Below are positions 31,443 through 42,940 of a stretch of DNA of 64,000 bases, in pieces. The position numbers and the translations under genes are program-made. Numbering within the stretch: the first letter of the stretch is position 1; the number at the start of each line of letters is the position of its first letter. The DNA lies in the NCBI GenBank assembly GCA_015179125.1, contig WHVA01000316.1, positions 62,001 through 126,000 of the forward strand, written 5' to 3'. This DNA comes from Gautieria morchelliformis (lineage: Eukaryota; Basidiomycota; Agaricomycetes; Gomphales; Gomphaceae). The notes under the pieces are model-generated. The model was not told the origin of the DNA and searched no databases. It saw nothing but the letters and a program-made list of their open reading frames with translations.

Positions 31443-32586
31443 TTACTCTAACATCCTCATATCTTCCCCCTTGCTCCCCTCACTATCCTCGCCTGACTCC
31501 TCCTCATTACTACTGCTACTTCGCTCCACCAGACCCCCATGTCCCCCATAATCCACCAAATCTCTCGCCCCCTGCATCCGCTTCAAGTAATTCTGCCTCC
31601 TCCTTATCCTCATGAACTCCACATCCGCCCTGTTCATCCTATCATTCGCAGCCCTAAACTCCCCCAACAACTCGCACACCCTTTCCCCAACCTCGCCAAC
31701 CTTCTGTCCCACATCCCTTATCACTGCTATCAATTCCCTCATCTCCGCACTTCGCTCCGACCTTTTTGTCTTCTTGTCCTTCTTCGCCCTCCGACCTTCC
31801 CCCACCTTGGCTTCCTTCCCCTCACTCTGCCTCGCTTCCCCGACCTCTCTCCCCTCACTCTGCCTCGCTCCCCCAGTCCCCTTACCCTTCGCCTCGCTCA
31901 ACCTCGCTTCCATCCGCTCCACCCTCGTCTCAAGGTTCCGCTCGACCCAGTCACTTGAGTCGTCGTCATCCTCAACCTCGTCCCGAACCTTGGCCTCTTT
32001 CCTCGGCCTTGGTCCATCCTCGGCGTCCTCGCTCCTCGCCCGCTTCCTGCCCGCCGCGCTCGCCTGACCTTTCCCTGGGTTCGCCTTGCGGCGACGACCA
32101 AGGGCTATACTGCAGCCCAATGATCGTGTCTTGCACCATACGCAAGCACCCTGGTCGGCCATGCCGAAGTTGAGGCTGATGGTCCGGAGGCAGGTATAGT
32201 CGCGCTCTTCGCAGTGCGTGCACCTCGCCTCAGTCTTCATTCCGAGGAGCCACTCGTGAGGTCCTCCATCGGCGAGCTTGTACCCGTACAGGGTCAAGTC
32301 AGACGGATGATATGCGAATAGCATCCATTTGTACTACTCAAATCAGCATGAATTAATGACGAGACCACTACGTACTCACGTTCTTGCCTTTCGGCCCCTC
32401 CTGCCACGGTTCCCGCATGTCGATAGCCCCCGCATCATCAATGGGCCATTGGGCTACCTTGGGTCGAACATCGTGCCTAACCTTGCCTGAGGAACCATCC
32501 TCCTCAGACAGCAGGGTCTGGTCGAAGGCTTTGCTCGAGCTGTGTTCATCGACGGCAGAATTGAAAAGGGCTTGAGGGTGCACCAT
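31443..32586 (-). CDS. Antisense accessory gene of Gypsy-A (old copy), looks whole
   Basis: Runs against gag-pol, between pol and the 3' LTR. Exon 1 32586-32380 (69 codons), intron 32334-32379 (46 nt, GTGAGT...GAGTAG, GCTGAT branch-like site), exon 2 32333-31443. About 365 residues: M-V-H-P-Q-A-L-F-N-S start; C-T-H-C-x6-C and C-V-W-C-x5-C clusters 27 residues apart; basic patches (K-R-A-R-S, R-P-R-K); heptad-like N-L-E-T-R-V-E-R-M-E-A-R-L and E-M-R-E-L-I...V-G-E-R-V-C-E-L-L coiled-coil stretches; basic R-R-R-Q-N-Y-L-K-R-M; serine/acidic tail. GATAAAAGG lies at 32623-32631, about 40 bases before the ATG. Product unknown; a nuclear zinc-binding or DNA-binding protein is my inference. The homologue at 37924-39049 is similar over its whole length. 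Confidence 0.7.
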
Positions 32587-32758
32587 ATTTGTTGGCACTT
32601 GGGTTTGCTGCCTCCTACCCTGCCTTTTATCTAACCTCGGCTACAATTTAAGCTTCGCCTTTCCGGCTACTTAACATCGGGCCGGGATCTAGATTTGAGG
32701 ATAGGCGAACCTTGTTCATATTATGGCCTCGAGGGTCTTGGCCATAAGGAGGGGATAC

Positions 32759-33319
32759 TGTAAGAACCCAGCCTTTGGCCGGTTACTTACTGGTATAACC
32801 TTTCTTCCGAGCCTGAGCCTTGTGATACTCGTGCCCGAGTACTTATAATGCTTATCCTGCGCCCGAGACCAAGCTAAAGCTAGAGCTCATATCCGACCTT
32901 GATCCCATGCCCGTATCCCCTTAGTTACTGATTCTGCTCCATCACGCATCATTCGTATATTACCTCGCCCTGACCTCCCCCCCCCCCCCCCCCTGACCTC
33001 TCCTAATATGCTTGCCCCTGACTTGTACCCTCGCTCATATATAAACCCCCTTGTATGCACTCCTACTGCTCAGTCTGAAAATCAACTATCGTATACTTTG
33101 ATCCTTAGTTAGTTTCTAAGCCTTGCCTCTTAAGCCAAACCTCGCCTCTTATTCGTTTGCCTCCGAAGTTGGGACTCGTGCGTAGGGTCGGCGCAGCACA
33201 TAAGCTGAAGACTAGTCCCTCTCTGACTTCCCTATCAAAGCCTCACCCCGTAACCTTGGACCTTGCCTCAGGTTCCGCTCCCGAGCTCGGTCAACCTTAC
33301 AAAGGATTGTATCGTAACA
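32759..33319 (+). repeat. Gypsy-A old copy 3' LTR
   Basis: TGTAAGAACCCAG...GTATCGTAACA, 561 bp. TATATAAA near 33040; AGTCTGAAAAT at 33072-33082 is the presumed start of R. About 25 differences from the 5' LTR, mostly transitions. Confidence 0.85.
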
Positions 33320-33820
33320 GTTGGCCCTGGTGAATAGGTGCGAGTTGCGCAGCTTGTCCCACAGTACATGATGTCTGTTAAAATCTCCTAACCACACCAT
33401 TCCTTCTATCTCCTGTTCATATGTAGTCCCTTATGCTGCTTTCTCCTGTATGTATTTTCGTACGGCTCTTATGCTGTCAGATTGTGTCCAGTTTATGTAT
33501 ATATTGAAAATTAGGACATCGCCCGTGTTTGTTTTGATTTTCACTGCTATGACGTCTGGTGAATCTATCTCCACTGCCCCCCACACGCTTGTAGCTATCT
33601 TCTTGTTTATCAATATCATTGATCTTGCTTGTGCCCCTTTGTCTTGGAAATGGGTCTTTGGGTATACTGAATCCCAGCTGTGTGTGGCTCTAGAATTTCC
33701 CAAGAAGTCAACATATGGTTCCTGGATTGCAAGAATGTCATATCGTTCAGGTGAGCACTTAGCTAGCATCTCTGCCGTTGCTGCTACAAAGATAGACACC
33801 ACCCATCCAAAACATCACAG
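33320..33820 (-). mobile_element. LINE ORF2 endonuclease fragment
   Basis: Minus-strand text with the endonuclease/exonuclease/phosphatase pattern: Y-D-I-L-A-I-Q-E-P-Y (near 33750), V-L-I-F-N-I-Y-I-N (near 33500) and W-L-G-D-F-N-R-H-H-x-L-W-D (near 33390). It is cut at 33320 by the Gypsy-A LTR, and the rest of the LINE (reverse transcriptase) is not found on the other side of Gypsy-A. A premature stop lies between the two frames near 33430. It belongs to a different part of a LINE than the 1186-2032 copy, so the two cannot be compared. The following bases to 34029 are CA-rich with no gene. Confidence 0.7.
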
Positions 33821-34029
33821 TCTTCTCTCACCTCCGATCCACACCACACACACATGTTCACACCAGCCATACAATCCTCACCAGCCCACACATGCCTCCC
33901 AAAGCCCATGTGTATCCATATAACCCACAATCACACCACTTCATAGAACCATGCATCAATGGTTGATACATCAAGCCGTGGATCCATCCTCAAGCCTGAG
34001 ACCATCTGATCTGTGGAGTGGCATGATGG

Positions 34030-34466
34030 TGTAGAGGACAGGAATTATAGGCAGTAGGTATGGACTGCTTGCTCAAAAGAATAGACTAGAAATTAATTCA
34101 CTACAGAGGATTTCTAGGTCAATAAATCGAAAGAACACTAGACTAATTTACTTGCCTCTCTCAGTGAATTTAGTTGTCACTGAGAGAGGGGGAAATCTGT
34201 CTCACTGTGCATGTACTACTACCCGGCCCTTTAGCGCCCAAGAGCTCGCGCGTCGAAGTCATTTCAGACTCCGCTGGGTGCAGCCGCTTGTGAAAATAGA
34301 AATAACAAGATGAAATGGAGAGGTAAGGAGTGACTGGAAAATTTCGAAAATAATCAGAGAAATAGATGCATGGTACAAGAACAATGTGAGAAAGAATTGG
34401 AACACCATACAGTAAATCGAACATATTATGCTTGATTTTGGTGCAGGAGCATAAATGCACCCAACA
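34030..34466 (-). repeat. Copia-A 3' LTR
   Basis: 437 bp. Lacks a 61-bp piece between two AGAAATTAATTCACT repeats that the other LTR keeps; this piece holds the half-copy of the hairpin. Full hairpin at 34155-34189. Purine tract TTGAGGGGGCG sits just inside on the coding strand. Confidence 0.85.
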
Positions 34467-34479
34467 CGCCCCCTCAAGC

Positions 34480-37190
34480 TTAATATATTCCGATTTGCTC
34501 GTTGAGGATCTTCACTCTAGGACTAGGAAGTCCTTTAGTGAGAATATCTGCCAACATTTGTTCGGTTGGCAAATAAACGAGCTTGGCTTGTTGATTTTTG
34601 ATTATATCTCGAAGGAAATATAATCTGATGTCGAAATGTTTGGTTCTCGTGTGTTGTTGAGTGCCATACGTGATGGCAATGGCTGATTGATTGTCTGAAT
34701 AAACTTGGATGGGTCTGTTCAGTGGTTGGAATATTTCAGAAATAAAATGGCGCATCCAGAGAGCCTCTTTGCCCGCATGGGTCAGGGCGACGAATTCGGC
34801 TTCAGTTGATGAGAGGGCTACTATCAACTGTTTCTGGCAACTCCATGAAACAGTGCCTCCATCAATCTGAAATAAGTATGCCGAATACGAACGCCTATGG
34901 CTCTGTGAACCCCAATCCGCATCTGAATACCCCATCAAGCCGTCTCGATTTCTTCCAAGTGTGAGCTTGTAATGCTTCGTGCCTTTCAAATATTTGAAGA
35001 CACGTTCGACTGCATTCCAATGTGTGCCACCTGGATTTTCGAGGAATTGCGAGAGCAATGACACCGCAAATGCAATGTCAGGTCGAGTGGCTACAGCTGC
35101 CCACATCAGTGATCCTATGGCTTGCCTGTATGGAAACTTCGACATGGCTTTCTTGCCTCTCTCTGTAGAAGGACATTGGTCTTTAGATAATTTAACGGCT
35201 GGATCAAGGGGCGTAGCATAAGTCTTTGCATCTTCGAGATTGAGTTTCTTGATGATCTTCTCGATGTATGCAGGTTGTGAAATTGCAATGGTTTTCTTCT
35301 GCCAGTCTCTTTCGATTTTAAGATTCAATAGCCAATGAATCTCGCCTAGATCTTTCATACTGAAGACCTGAGCAAGATCTCGTTTGACTTCGTCCAGGAC
35401 TGACTGATTCTCAGCTGTGATGGTGAGGTCATCCACAGCTGTTGCAATGATCACATGCCCCTTTCCGCCACGTCTATAAAATACAGCCCCATCTGTGGCT
35501 GACGTAGTGAATCCTAATTTGTGGAATTCACCACTTAGGCGTTTGTACCATTCCCTTCCAGATTGTTTGAGGCCGTAGAGTGCTTTCTTCAAAAGTAGCA
35601 CTTCGTCTTTGTCTCCGGATTCATATCCATACGGCTGCTTCATGTAAATAGGTTCAGGCAGTGTAGCATTGAGGTATGCATAGTCCACATCCATTTGATG
35701 GATAGGCCAGTCATTCCTAGCAGCAATGGCGCATATGATCCGTAGGGAGGATAACCGAGCAACAGGTGAGTATGTCTCATCATAGTCGACTACAAACTTC
35801 TGTGTGAAGCCTTGGGCGACCATTCTCGATTTAGGCATTATTGGTTTCCCTTCTGGATTACACTTCCAAAGGTAGACCCATTTATTACCGACAATATTGG
35901 CTCCAGGAGGTGGTTTAGCTCGTTCCCACACTCCTTTGTTGATTAGGGCCTCGTACTCTTTGTCCATTGATTTCTTCCACATAGGATTATTCAGAGCTTC
36001 GTCTGCATTGCTAGGTTCAATTTGACTCAAATCCGGCGCCTTGTCACTGTTTTGACCGTTGGTTGGAAACGCACTGATGGCACACTCATAGCTACTGATG
36101 CCATCAATCTCGGAGGATAATTCTTGGTCGAATAAAACTTCTTTATGGTCCTCAACATCCTCGTAAGCTAGCATAGTCATATGTGCACCAGCTTGTCTCT
36201 GAGTCTGAGATCTTGTTACGGGACCTGATGGGGCCGGCTGCACTTGTTGTTGATGGATCCTTTCGCTTCTCCTTATCGGTTCAGCTTCTCTAGGTCTGTC
36301 ATCAACTCCCTGAATAGGTTGCAGCTCTTCAAGATATTCCTCTGGTGTACTTTCATCAATTTCTTTGATCTTTGCCTCTTCGCTGACTAAGCGACCGGGC
36401 ACAGGCACTGATGCCAGAATGGCCTTCTTCTCCTCTCTAGACGTAGGTAGCTTGGATTGCTCAATAGAAATGATTGGGACCTTTCCCTTCTTCATCTCTG
36501 AATCAAACACAACATTCCGCTCGACAGAAACTTTGTGCGAGTCAGGCCAATAAATATAATGACCATGGCTCTGCGCAGAAATTCCTATCCACCGAGCTCT
36601 CTTGGCACGAGCTTCCAATTTATCTCCCTGAGTGACCTTAACATAGACTTCAGTTCCCCACGCGTGAATGTCTTTGAGATTCGGTTTCTCATGGTGGATC
36701 ATCTCGTAGGGCGTTTTATCCGGTAGAGCTCTTGTATGCGTCCTGTTCCTAAGATAATTGGCATGCTGTATTGCATAGCCCCATAATATCTTAGGAAGGC
36801 CTGAGTCCAGCAGCATGGCACGAGTTCTCTCAGTGAGAGTTCGGTTCAGATGTTCGGCAACACCATTAGACTCTGGTGTGTCGTGTACCATCAACTGATG
36901 CTTCGTGCCTTGTTTGGCTAGATGCTGTTCGAATTCAGAGCTCGTATACTCGCCCCCTCGATCAGAAACAAGTGCCTTGATGTGCACATTTCTCTGTCGA
37001 AGCATTAAAGCCTCGTAGAGCTTGTACTTTGAAAATGCTTCTGATTTGTTCGCCATGAGATAGATCACCGATTCTCTTGAGTAGTCATCGATAAAAGAGA
37101 CATAATATGACTTTTTATCGATCGTGAGGTGTCTTGCAGGTCCCCAGACATCAGAATAAATTCTGTCACCGAATTTTGATGTTCGGTCTC
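34480..37190 (-). CDS. Copia-A pol, distal part: integrase core, reverse transcriptase, RNase H
   Basis: Integrase core I-Y-S-D-V-W-G-P-A (near 37150), S-D-R-G-G-E-Y (near 36960) and E-H-L-N-R-T-L (near 36855); reverse transcriptase K-W-V-Y and A-V-D-D-L-T-I (near 35430), where the usual Y-x-D-D box reads A-V-D-D; RNase H W-G-S-Q-S-H-R-R-S-Y-S-A-Y and the final D-I-L-T-K-G-L. One long open frame to the Gypsy-A border at 37190. Reverse transcribes the element's RNA and integrates it; acts in virus-like particles. Separated from its first part by the nested Gypsy-A. Confidence 0.88.
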
Positions 37191-37751
37191 TGTTACGTTA
37201 CGATCCGTCGTAAGGTTGACCGAGGTCGGGGACGAAACCCGAGTCAAGGTCCGAGGTTACGGGGCGAGGTTTGGATGGGGAAGTCGGAGAGGGACTTGGC
37301 TTCAGCTTATGTGCTGCGCCGACCCTACGCACGAGTCCCAACTTCGGAGGTAAACGAATAAGAGGCGAGGTTCTAGCTTAAGAGGCGAGGCGTAGAAACT
37401 AGCTAGGGGTCGAAGGGACACGATAGTTGATTTTCAGACTAAGGAGTAGGAATGCATACAAGGGGGTTATATACGGACGAGGTGCAAGTCAGGGGCGAAC
37501 AGATTAGTGGAGGTCAGGGCGGGGTCAGGAGACCGAGGTCAGGGCGAGGTAATATACGAATGATGCGTGATGGAGCGGAATCAGTAACTAAGGGGATACG
37601 GGCATGGGATCAAGGTCGGATCTGAGTTCAAGCTCGGGATCGGGCTCGGGCACGGACAAGTATCATATGTACTCGGGCATGAATATCACAAGGCTCGGGC
37701 TCGGAAGAAGGTTCTACCGGTAAGTAGCCGGCCAAAGGCCGGGTCCTTACA
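37191..37751 (-). repeat. Gypsy-A young copy 3' LTR
   Basis: On the coding strand TGTAAGGACCCGG...ATCGTAACA. Contains TATATAAC and the R-start motif AGTCTGAAAAT (complement at 37430-37440). Confidence 0.9.
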
Positions 37752-37878
37752 GTATTCCCCCCTCATGGCCGAGACCCTCGAGGCCGTAATGTGAACAGGG
37801 TTCGCCTATCCTTGAATCTAGATCTCGGTCCGATGTTAAGTAGCCGGAAAGGCGAAGCTTAAATCGTAGCCGAGGTTG

Positions 37879-37888
37879 GATAAAAGGG
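37879..37888 (+). promoter_or_regulatory. TATA-like box of the antisense gene
   Basis: GATAAAAGGG, 36-45 bases before the antisense ATG at 37924. The same box (GATAAAAGG) stands at the same distance in the old copy (32623-32631, minus), although nearby sequence differs, which supports a promoter role. Inference only; no transcript data. Confidence 0.45.
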
Positions 37889-37923
37889 TGGGTAGGAGGC
37901 AGCGAACCCCATTGCCAACGAAT

Positions 37924-39049
37924 ATGGTGCGCCCTCAAGCCCTCTTCAACTCAGCCGTCGACGAGGACAGCACAAACAACGTGTTCGACCAGACATTGCT
38001 GTCTGCGGCGAACGGAGCCTCGGGCGAGGTTGTGCCCGAGGATCGACCCGAGGTTGGCACATTGCCAATTGATGAGATGGGGGCCATTGACATGCGGCAG
38101 CCGTGGCAGGAAGGGCCGAATGGAAAAAAGGTGAGTACCGTTGTTGGCTGGTCATGGACGCTGCTGATTTGTACAGTATAAGCGCATGTTGTTTTCATAC
38201 CACCCGACTGACTTGTCCCTATACGGGTACAAGCTCGCCGACGGGGGACCCCGCGAGTGGCAGCTCGCGACCAAGGCCGAGGCGAGGTGCGCGCGCTGCG
38301 AAGAGCGCGACTATACGTGCCTTCGGGCCGTTAGTCTCGACTTCGGCCTCGCCGACCAGGGTGCTTGCGTGTGGTGCAGGACCCGTTCCTTGGGCTGTAG
38401 CATCGCCCAAGGTCGCCGCAGCAAGGCGACCCCAGGGAAAGGTCAGGTGGGTGTAGCGAGCAAGAAGCGAGCGAGGAGCGAGGAGGCCGAGGGTGAACCG
38501 AGGCCGAGGAAAGGGGCCAAGGTTCGAGACGAGGTGGATGATGATGACAACGACTCGAGCGATTGGGTCGAGCGTAACCTTGAGACGAGGGTGGAGAGGA
38601 TGGAAGCGAGGCTGAGCGAGGGGAAAGGAAAGGAAACAGAAGGGGCGAGGCAGAATGAGGGAAAGGAAACCGAGGTGGAGGAAACCGAGGTGGAAGGTCG
38701 GAGGGCGAAGAAGGACAAGAGGACGAAAAGATCGGAGCGGAGTGCGGAGATGAGGGAGTTGATAGCGGCTGTGAGGGATGTGGGGCAGAAAGTTGGTGAG
38801 GTTGGGGAGAGGGTGTGCGAGTTGCTGGGGGAGTTTAGGGCTGCGAATGACAGGATGAACAGGGCGGATGTGGAGTTCATGAGGATAAGGAGGAGGCGGA
38901 ATTATTTGAAGCGGATGCAGGGGGCGAGAGACTTGGCGGATTATGGGGGACATGGGGGTCTGGTGGAGCGAAGTAGTAGCAGTAATGAGGAGGAGTCAGG
39001 CGAGGGGAGCGAGGAGAGCGAAGGAGAGGATATGAGGATGGTGGAATAA
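37924..39049 (+). CDS. Antisense accessory gene of Gypsy-A (young copy), looks whole
   Basis: Exon 1 37924-38130, intron 38131-38176 (46 nt, GTGAGT...TACAG, GCTGAT branch-like site), exon 2 38177-39049; about 359 residues. Order of parts: conserved M-V-R-P-Q-A-L-F-N-S-A-V-D-E start, F-D-Q-T-L-L, W-Q-E-G-P-N-G-K; then L-Y-G-Y-K-L-A-D-G-G-P; C-A-R-C-x6-C and C-V-W-C-x5-C; basic K-K-R-A-R-S; two coiled-coil-like helices; basic R-R-R-R-N-Y-L-K-R-M; acidic serine tail. Opposite to gag-pol. The paired cysteine groups recall short zinc-binding motifs in Agaricomycete hypothetical proteins, but spacing is not the classic Zn2Cys6. Function unknown; a role in regulating the element or host silencing is a guess. 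Confidence 0.72.
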
Positions 39050-39151
39050 CTAGTAAATGGAATAATAGACTTTTCTTGGATTTTATCGATTTTGTTTTGA
39101 AGGGTTTTGTCATCTAACTACCGGGGTCATGGGGATTAACAGGGAAAACGA

Positions 39152-42100
39152 TCATAGAGCAGTCAAGGGGCCGGGCTTGCCCGGGTAAGAGTCATGGAAA
39201 TCCGTGACCAGCTCCGAGGCATGATCAAGCTCGGAAGCGAGGATCCACGAGGTTTCTTCGTCGGTACCTTCGTAACCAGTCCACCTAACAAGGTAGAGTA
39301 ATTTGCAGCTCTTGCGTCTATTATTGATCTTCGAGTCGAGGATTTCGGAAACCTCGAACTCGGGTTCGCCGTCGATAACGACTGGGGGCGGAGGCGGCTG
39401 AACTCGGTTTGGTATGGTGTTGGGCGAGGCTGGTTCGAGCATAGATACGTGGAAGACCGGATGGACTGAATGCATGTGTTCTGGAAGTCGAAGGGTGAAG
39501 GAGTGAGTACCCGCTCGGGAAATGATTTCAAAAGGACCCAAGAACTTCTCGGCGAGCTTCTTGGTAGGCCGAGTTGTTCGAAAGTACTGTGCCTTCACAA
39601 AGGCGAGGGATCCTACTTGGAAATCAGGAGCGGGCTTGCGACGAACATCGGCCGAGGCTTGGTAAGTTTTCTGAGCCTCGAGGATGGCGTGGCGAAGTTC
39701 TTGGTGAAGCTCGTCCAGGTCAACCACGAAGTCTCGGGCTCGTGCCGAGGCGAGGTCGCGCTCGGGGTGAACTGCGAGGTTCGGATGGTAGCCTTTATTG
39801 GCAAAGAATGGGGAGACGCCGGTGGTTGCGCTAGGCGCGTTGTTGTAGGCGAACTCGGCTAGGGGAAGGAGCGAAGCCCAATTGGACTGCTGATAGTTGC
39901 AATAGATCCTGAGGTACTGTTCCAAAGTTTGGTTAGCACGCTCGGTCTGACCGTCACCCTCGGGATGATATCCCGAGGTGAAATGCAACCGCATGTCCAA
40001 AGCTTTCCCTAGGGAACGCCAGAAGTGCGAAACAAACTCGGAACCCCTGTCCGAGGTGACGTGCGAGGGGACTCCATGCTTTGAAAAGACATGAAGAACG
40101 AAGAGGTGAGCGAGCTCTTGCGAGGTTATCTTGTCTGTGGTTGGAATGAAGATAACCTGCTTAGTGAAGCGGTCAACAATCACTAGGATGGAGGTGAACT
40201 TGGATGAAGGGGGAGTTGCTCAATGAAATCCATAGATATGGAATTCCAAGGTTTCTCGGGAACAGGAAGTTGTTTGAGGAGACCATAGGGTTTGTGACGT
40301 TGCGGCTTGCTTCGCATACAAGTGGTACACGTCTTGCAATACTCCTTGACAAAGGATCTAATCCCTGGCCAAGTATAGTCTCGTCGGATCAGCTCCAAGG
40401 TTTTGTTGACCCCGAAGTGTCCCGAGAGAATGTGATCGTGCTTGTATTGCAGGATGCGAAGTCGAAGGTCTTGGGCTGCTGGAACATAGGTTCGGTTGTC
40501 AAGTTTGAGAAATCCCTCGGGGTCTGTGGTCCACCTCGGGTCATTAACCAAGCCGAGGTGCGACTTGGCTATGGGGTCCGAGGGGAGGTTTGCCAGTATG
40601 TCAGCTCGGATCTGCTCGGTATCAAGCAGTGAAGCGGCTCGGAGTACGACGGGAGCGAGGTTAGTAGCTCTAAGGGACGATGCCAGCTGGTGCTGAGTAA
40701 ACACTGGCCGTAGGTTCTGCGGAGTACGACGGGAGCGAGGTTAGTAGCTCTAAGGGACGATGCCAGCTGGTGCTGAGTAAACACTGGCCGTAGGTTCTGC
40801 GGGTTTATGGTGGCATAGTCGCTATTCCCCTCTTTAAGGTAGACGTCCCATCGTCTAGTGAGAGAGTCAGGCTTCGTTCCGAGGCGACCTGGTCGGAAGC
40901 GTATGACGAGGTTGAACTGGGAAAGGTATTCCGACCACCGAGCTTGTCGACGGGTCAAGAGCTTCGTAGTTGAAAAGTATTCGAGGTTCTTGTGATCGGT
41001 GATAACGTCAACTGGTTCGCCTGAGCCCTCTAGGTAGTGTCGCCAGCGTTGAAAGGCTTCAAAAATGGCGAGGAGCTCCTTGTCGTGAACATCGTAGTTG
41101 AGCTCGGTAGAGGTGAATGTGCGGGAGTGGAAAGCGACGGGATGAAGTTCGCCTTCCGAGGTTCGTAGTGATAAGATTGCCGCTAAGGCATAATCTGATG
41201 CATCAGTCTCTACGATCAGTGGAAGGTCAGGAATCCAGTGAGTAAGGATAGGAGCGGTAGTGAACGCCCTCTTCAACAGGTTGAAAGCCCGTCGACAATC
41301 CTCGGAAAAATTCCAAGGGGTACCCTTGCGGGTAAGTCGGGTGAGAGGAATGGTGATGTCGGAGTAGTTGTGAATGAAACGTCGGTAGAAGTTGGCGAAG
41401 CCGAGGAAGGATTGGATGTCGCGAACTTTGCGAGGTTCAGGCCAGTCTTGAATGACCTTTACCTTGTCATCCGCCATAGTGAGGCCCTCGGGAGAGAGTA
41501 TGTAGCCGAGGAATTCAACCGAGTCGCGATGGAACTCGCATTTGTCTTCTTTGGCGAAGAGGTTGTTGAGTCGTAGTCGTCGCAAGACTTCCTTGACATG
41601 TTCAACATGTTTGGAGGGGTCACTGGAGTAGATTAGAATGTCATCCAAGTATACCACCACACAAACGTCCAAAAGGTCGGCGAACACCTCGTTCATGAAT
41701 CTCTGGAAGGCAGCAGGGCCATTAGTGAGACCAAATGGCATAACCAACCATTCAAAAGACCCATAGCGAGTCCTGAAGGTGGTTTTCCATTCGTCACCCT
41801 CGGCCACCCGTACGAGGTGGTAAGCGTGACGAAGGTCAATTTTCGTATAGATGCGAGCATTCTTTGGAGCATCAAGTAAGTCAGCAATCAATGGCAATGG
41901 ATACCGATCTTTTTTTGAGATTTTGTTCAAACCTCGGAAGTCGACACACAACCGAAGTGAGCCATCTTTTTTGCGAACGAACAATACCGGTGCACCATGA
42001 GGCGAGCATGAAGGTCGGATGAAACCGATGTTTAAATGCTCGTCGATGAACTCGCGAAGTGCTTTGAGTTCGGAAGCTGAGAGAGAGTAGATGGGACCGA

Positions 42101-42890
42101 TAGGTGGCGAGGTCCCTTCTTCGAGGTTGATTTTGATATCGTGAGGTCGGTGGGGAGCTAGAGTGTCAGCGCGTGCTTTGCTGAACTCATCTGCAAATTC
42201 GTGATATACTTCGGGAACATGTTTCTTAACGTTCTCAGGAAGCTCGGAAGAGCTTCCTCCCGATGTTGCCCCTCTGGCGAGGAGCTCAGGTGAAGCCAAA
42301 TTGAGCTGAAACACTTCGGACCCTTCCAATCTAGATGCGCGCATGAAAGCGGGTGCATTGATTAGGGAAACGAGGGGTGCTTGCAACTTCGGAAGCGAGG
42401 TCGGAGGCGGGGGCGAAGATGCCGTAGGCGAGGTCGAAGTCGTAGCCGAAGCTGAGCGGGCTGACGTCGCCGGGGTCGCTGGAGTCGTTGTTAGGTCGAT
42501 GGTCTTGAAAGTAATACTGCCCAATACCCAGTCAATCGACGGATTGTAGCGGGTGAGCCAGTTGTGGCCAAGTACCATCGAGCAACTTGAGTCGAGCGAG
42601 GTTACGTAGAAGGTAACCCATTGTTGTTCGCCGGTCGGAAAGCAAATGCAGAGGTCTAGAGCTTGGGTAATGGTAGTGTTAGTACTACCGTCAAATAGTT
42701 TCAAGGGTATAGGAGTGACAGGATAAGCAGGCATGGAGTACTTCTGGACAAATCTGGATTCAATAAAACAGTCTGAGGACCCGCAGTCAACTAATGCAAC
42801 AAAAGCGACGTTGGGCAGCGAAGGCGAGGTTAGATCTACATTAAGGGAATCTTTGGACAATGAATGAGAAGCGGCGCTGAGTCTGAGCAC
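39152..42890 (-). pseudogene. Gypsy-A young copy pol (about two breaks)
   Basis: Protease-like V-D-C-G-S-S-D-C near 42790; reverse transcriptase with V-V-Y-L-D-D-I-L-I near 41650; RNase H V-E-T-D-A-S-D-Y near 41210; integrase H-H-C-C-type finger (about 40440-40310) and core with I-V-D-R-F-T-K and S-D-R-G-S-E-F (about 40180-39900); chromodomain at about 39380-39240 (F-E-V-S-E-I-L-D-S-K, Y-L-V-R-W-T-G-Y). The chromodomain marks it as a chromovirus, a group known to aim integration at modified chromatin. Confidence 0.88.
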
Positions 42891-42940
42891 ACGGGTGAGG
42901 TTACCGCAATCCTCGGATCGTGTGGTTCCGAGGTTGCTAC

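Larger units (their letters stand above)
21903..33319 (+). mobile_element. Gypsy-A, old copy (Ty3/Gypsy chromovirus), broken
   Basis: LTRs at 21903-22462 and 32759-33319; gag, zinc knuckle, protease, reverse transcriptase, RNase H, integrase and chromodomain in the normal order on the plus strand; an antisense gene lies before the 3' LTR. A 4.0-kb block of foreign DNA (23347-27372) interrupts gag; without it the element is about 7.4 kb, close to the young copy at 37191-44778. Roughly ten small breaks lie in gag-pol. The LTRs differ at about 4-5 percent of positions, mostly transitions, so it is clearly older than the young copy. No matching target duplication: TGCCC before, GTTGG after. Confidence 0.88.

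Noticed and set aside
38219-38953. A long frame antisense to the accessory gene, i.e. in gag-pol sense
   Set aside because: A shadow of the codon-biased accessory gene: it shows Ser/Pro/Leu-rich text with no motif, and its counterpart in the old copy is broken up.
29001-41582. Frames opposite to Gypsy-A reverse transcriptase (28917-29243 minus, 41238-41576 plus) that are similar to each other
   Set aside because: They are mirrored shadows of conserved pol in two copies; similarity is inherited from the sense strand.
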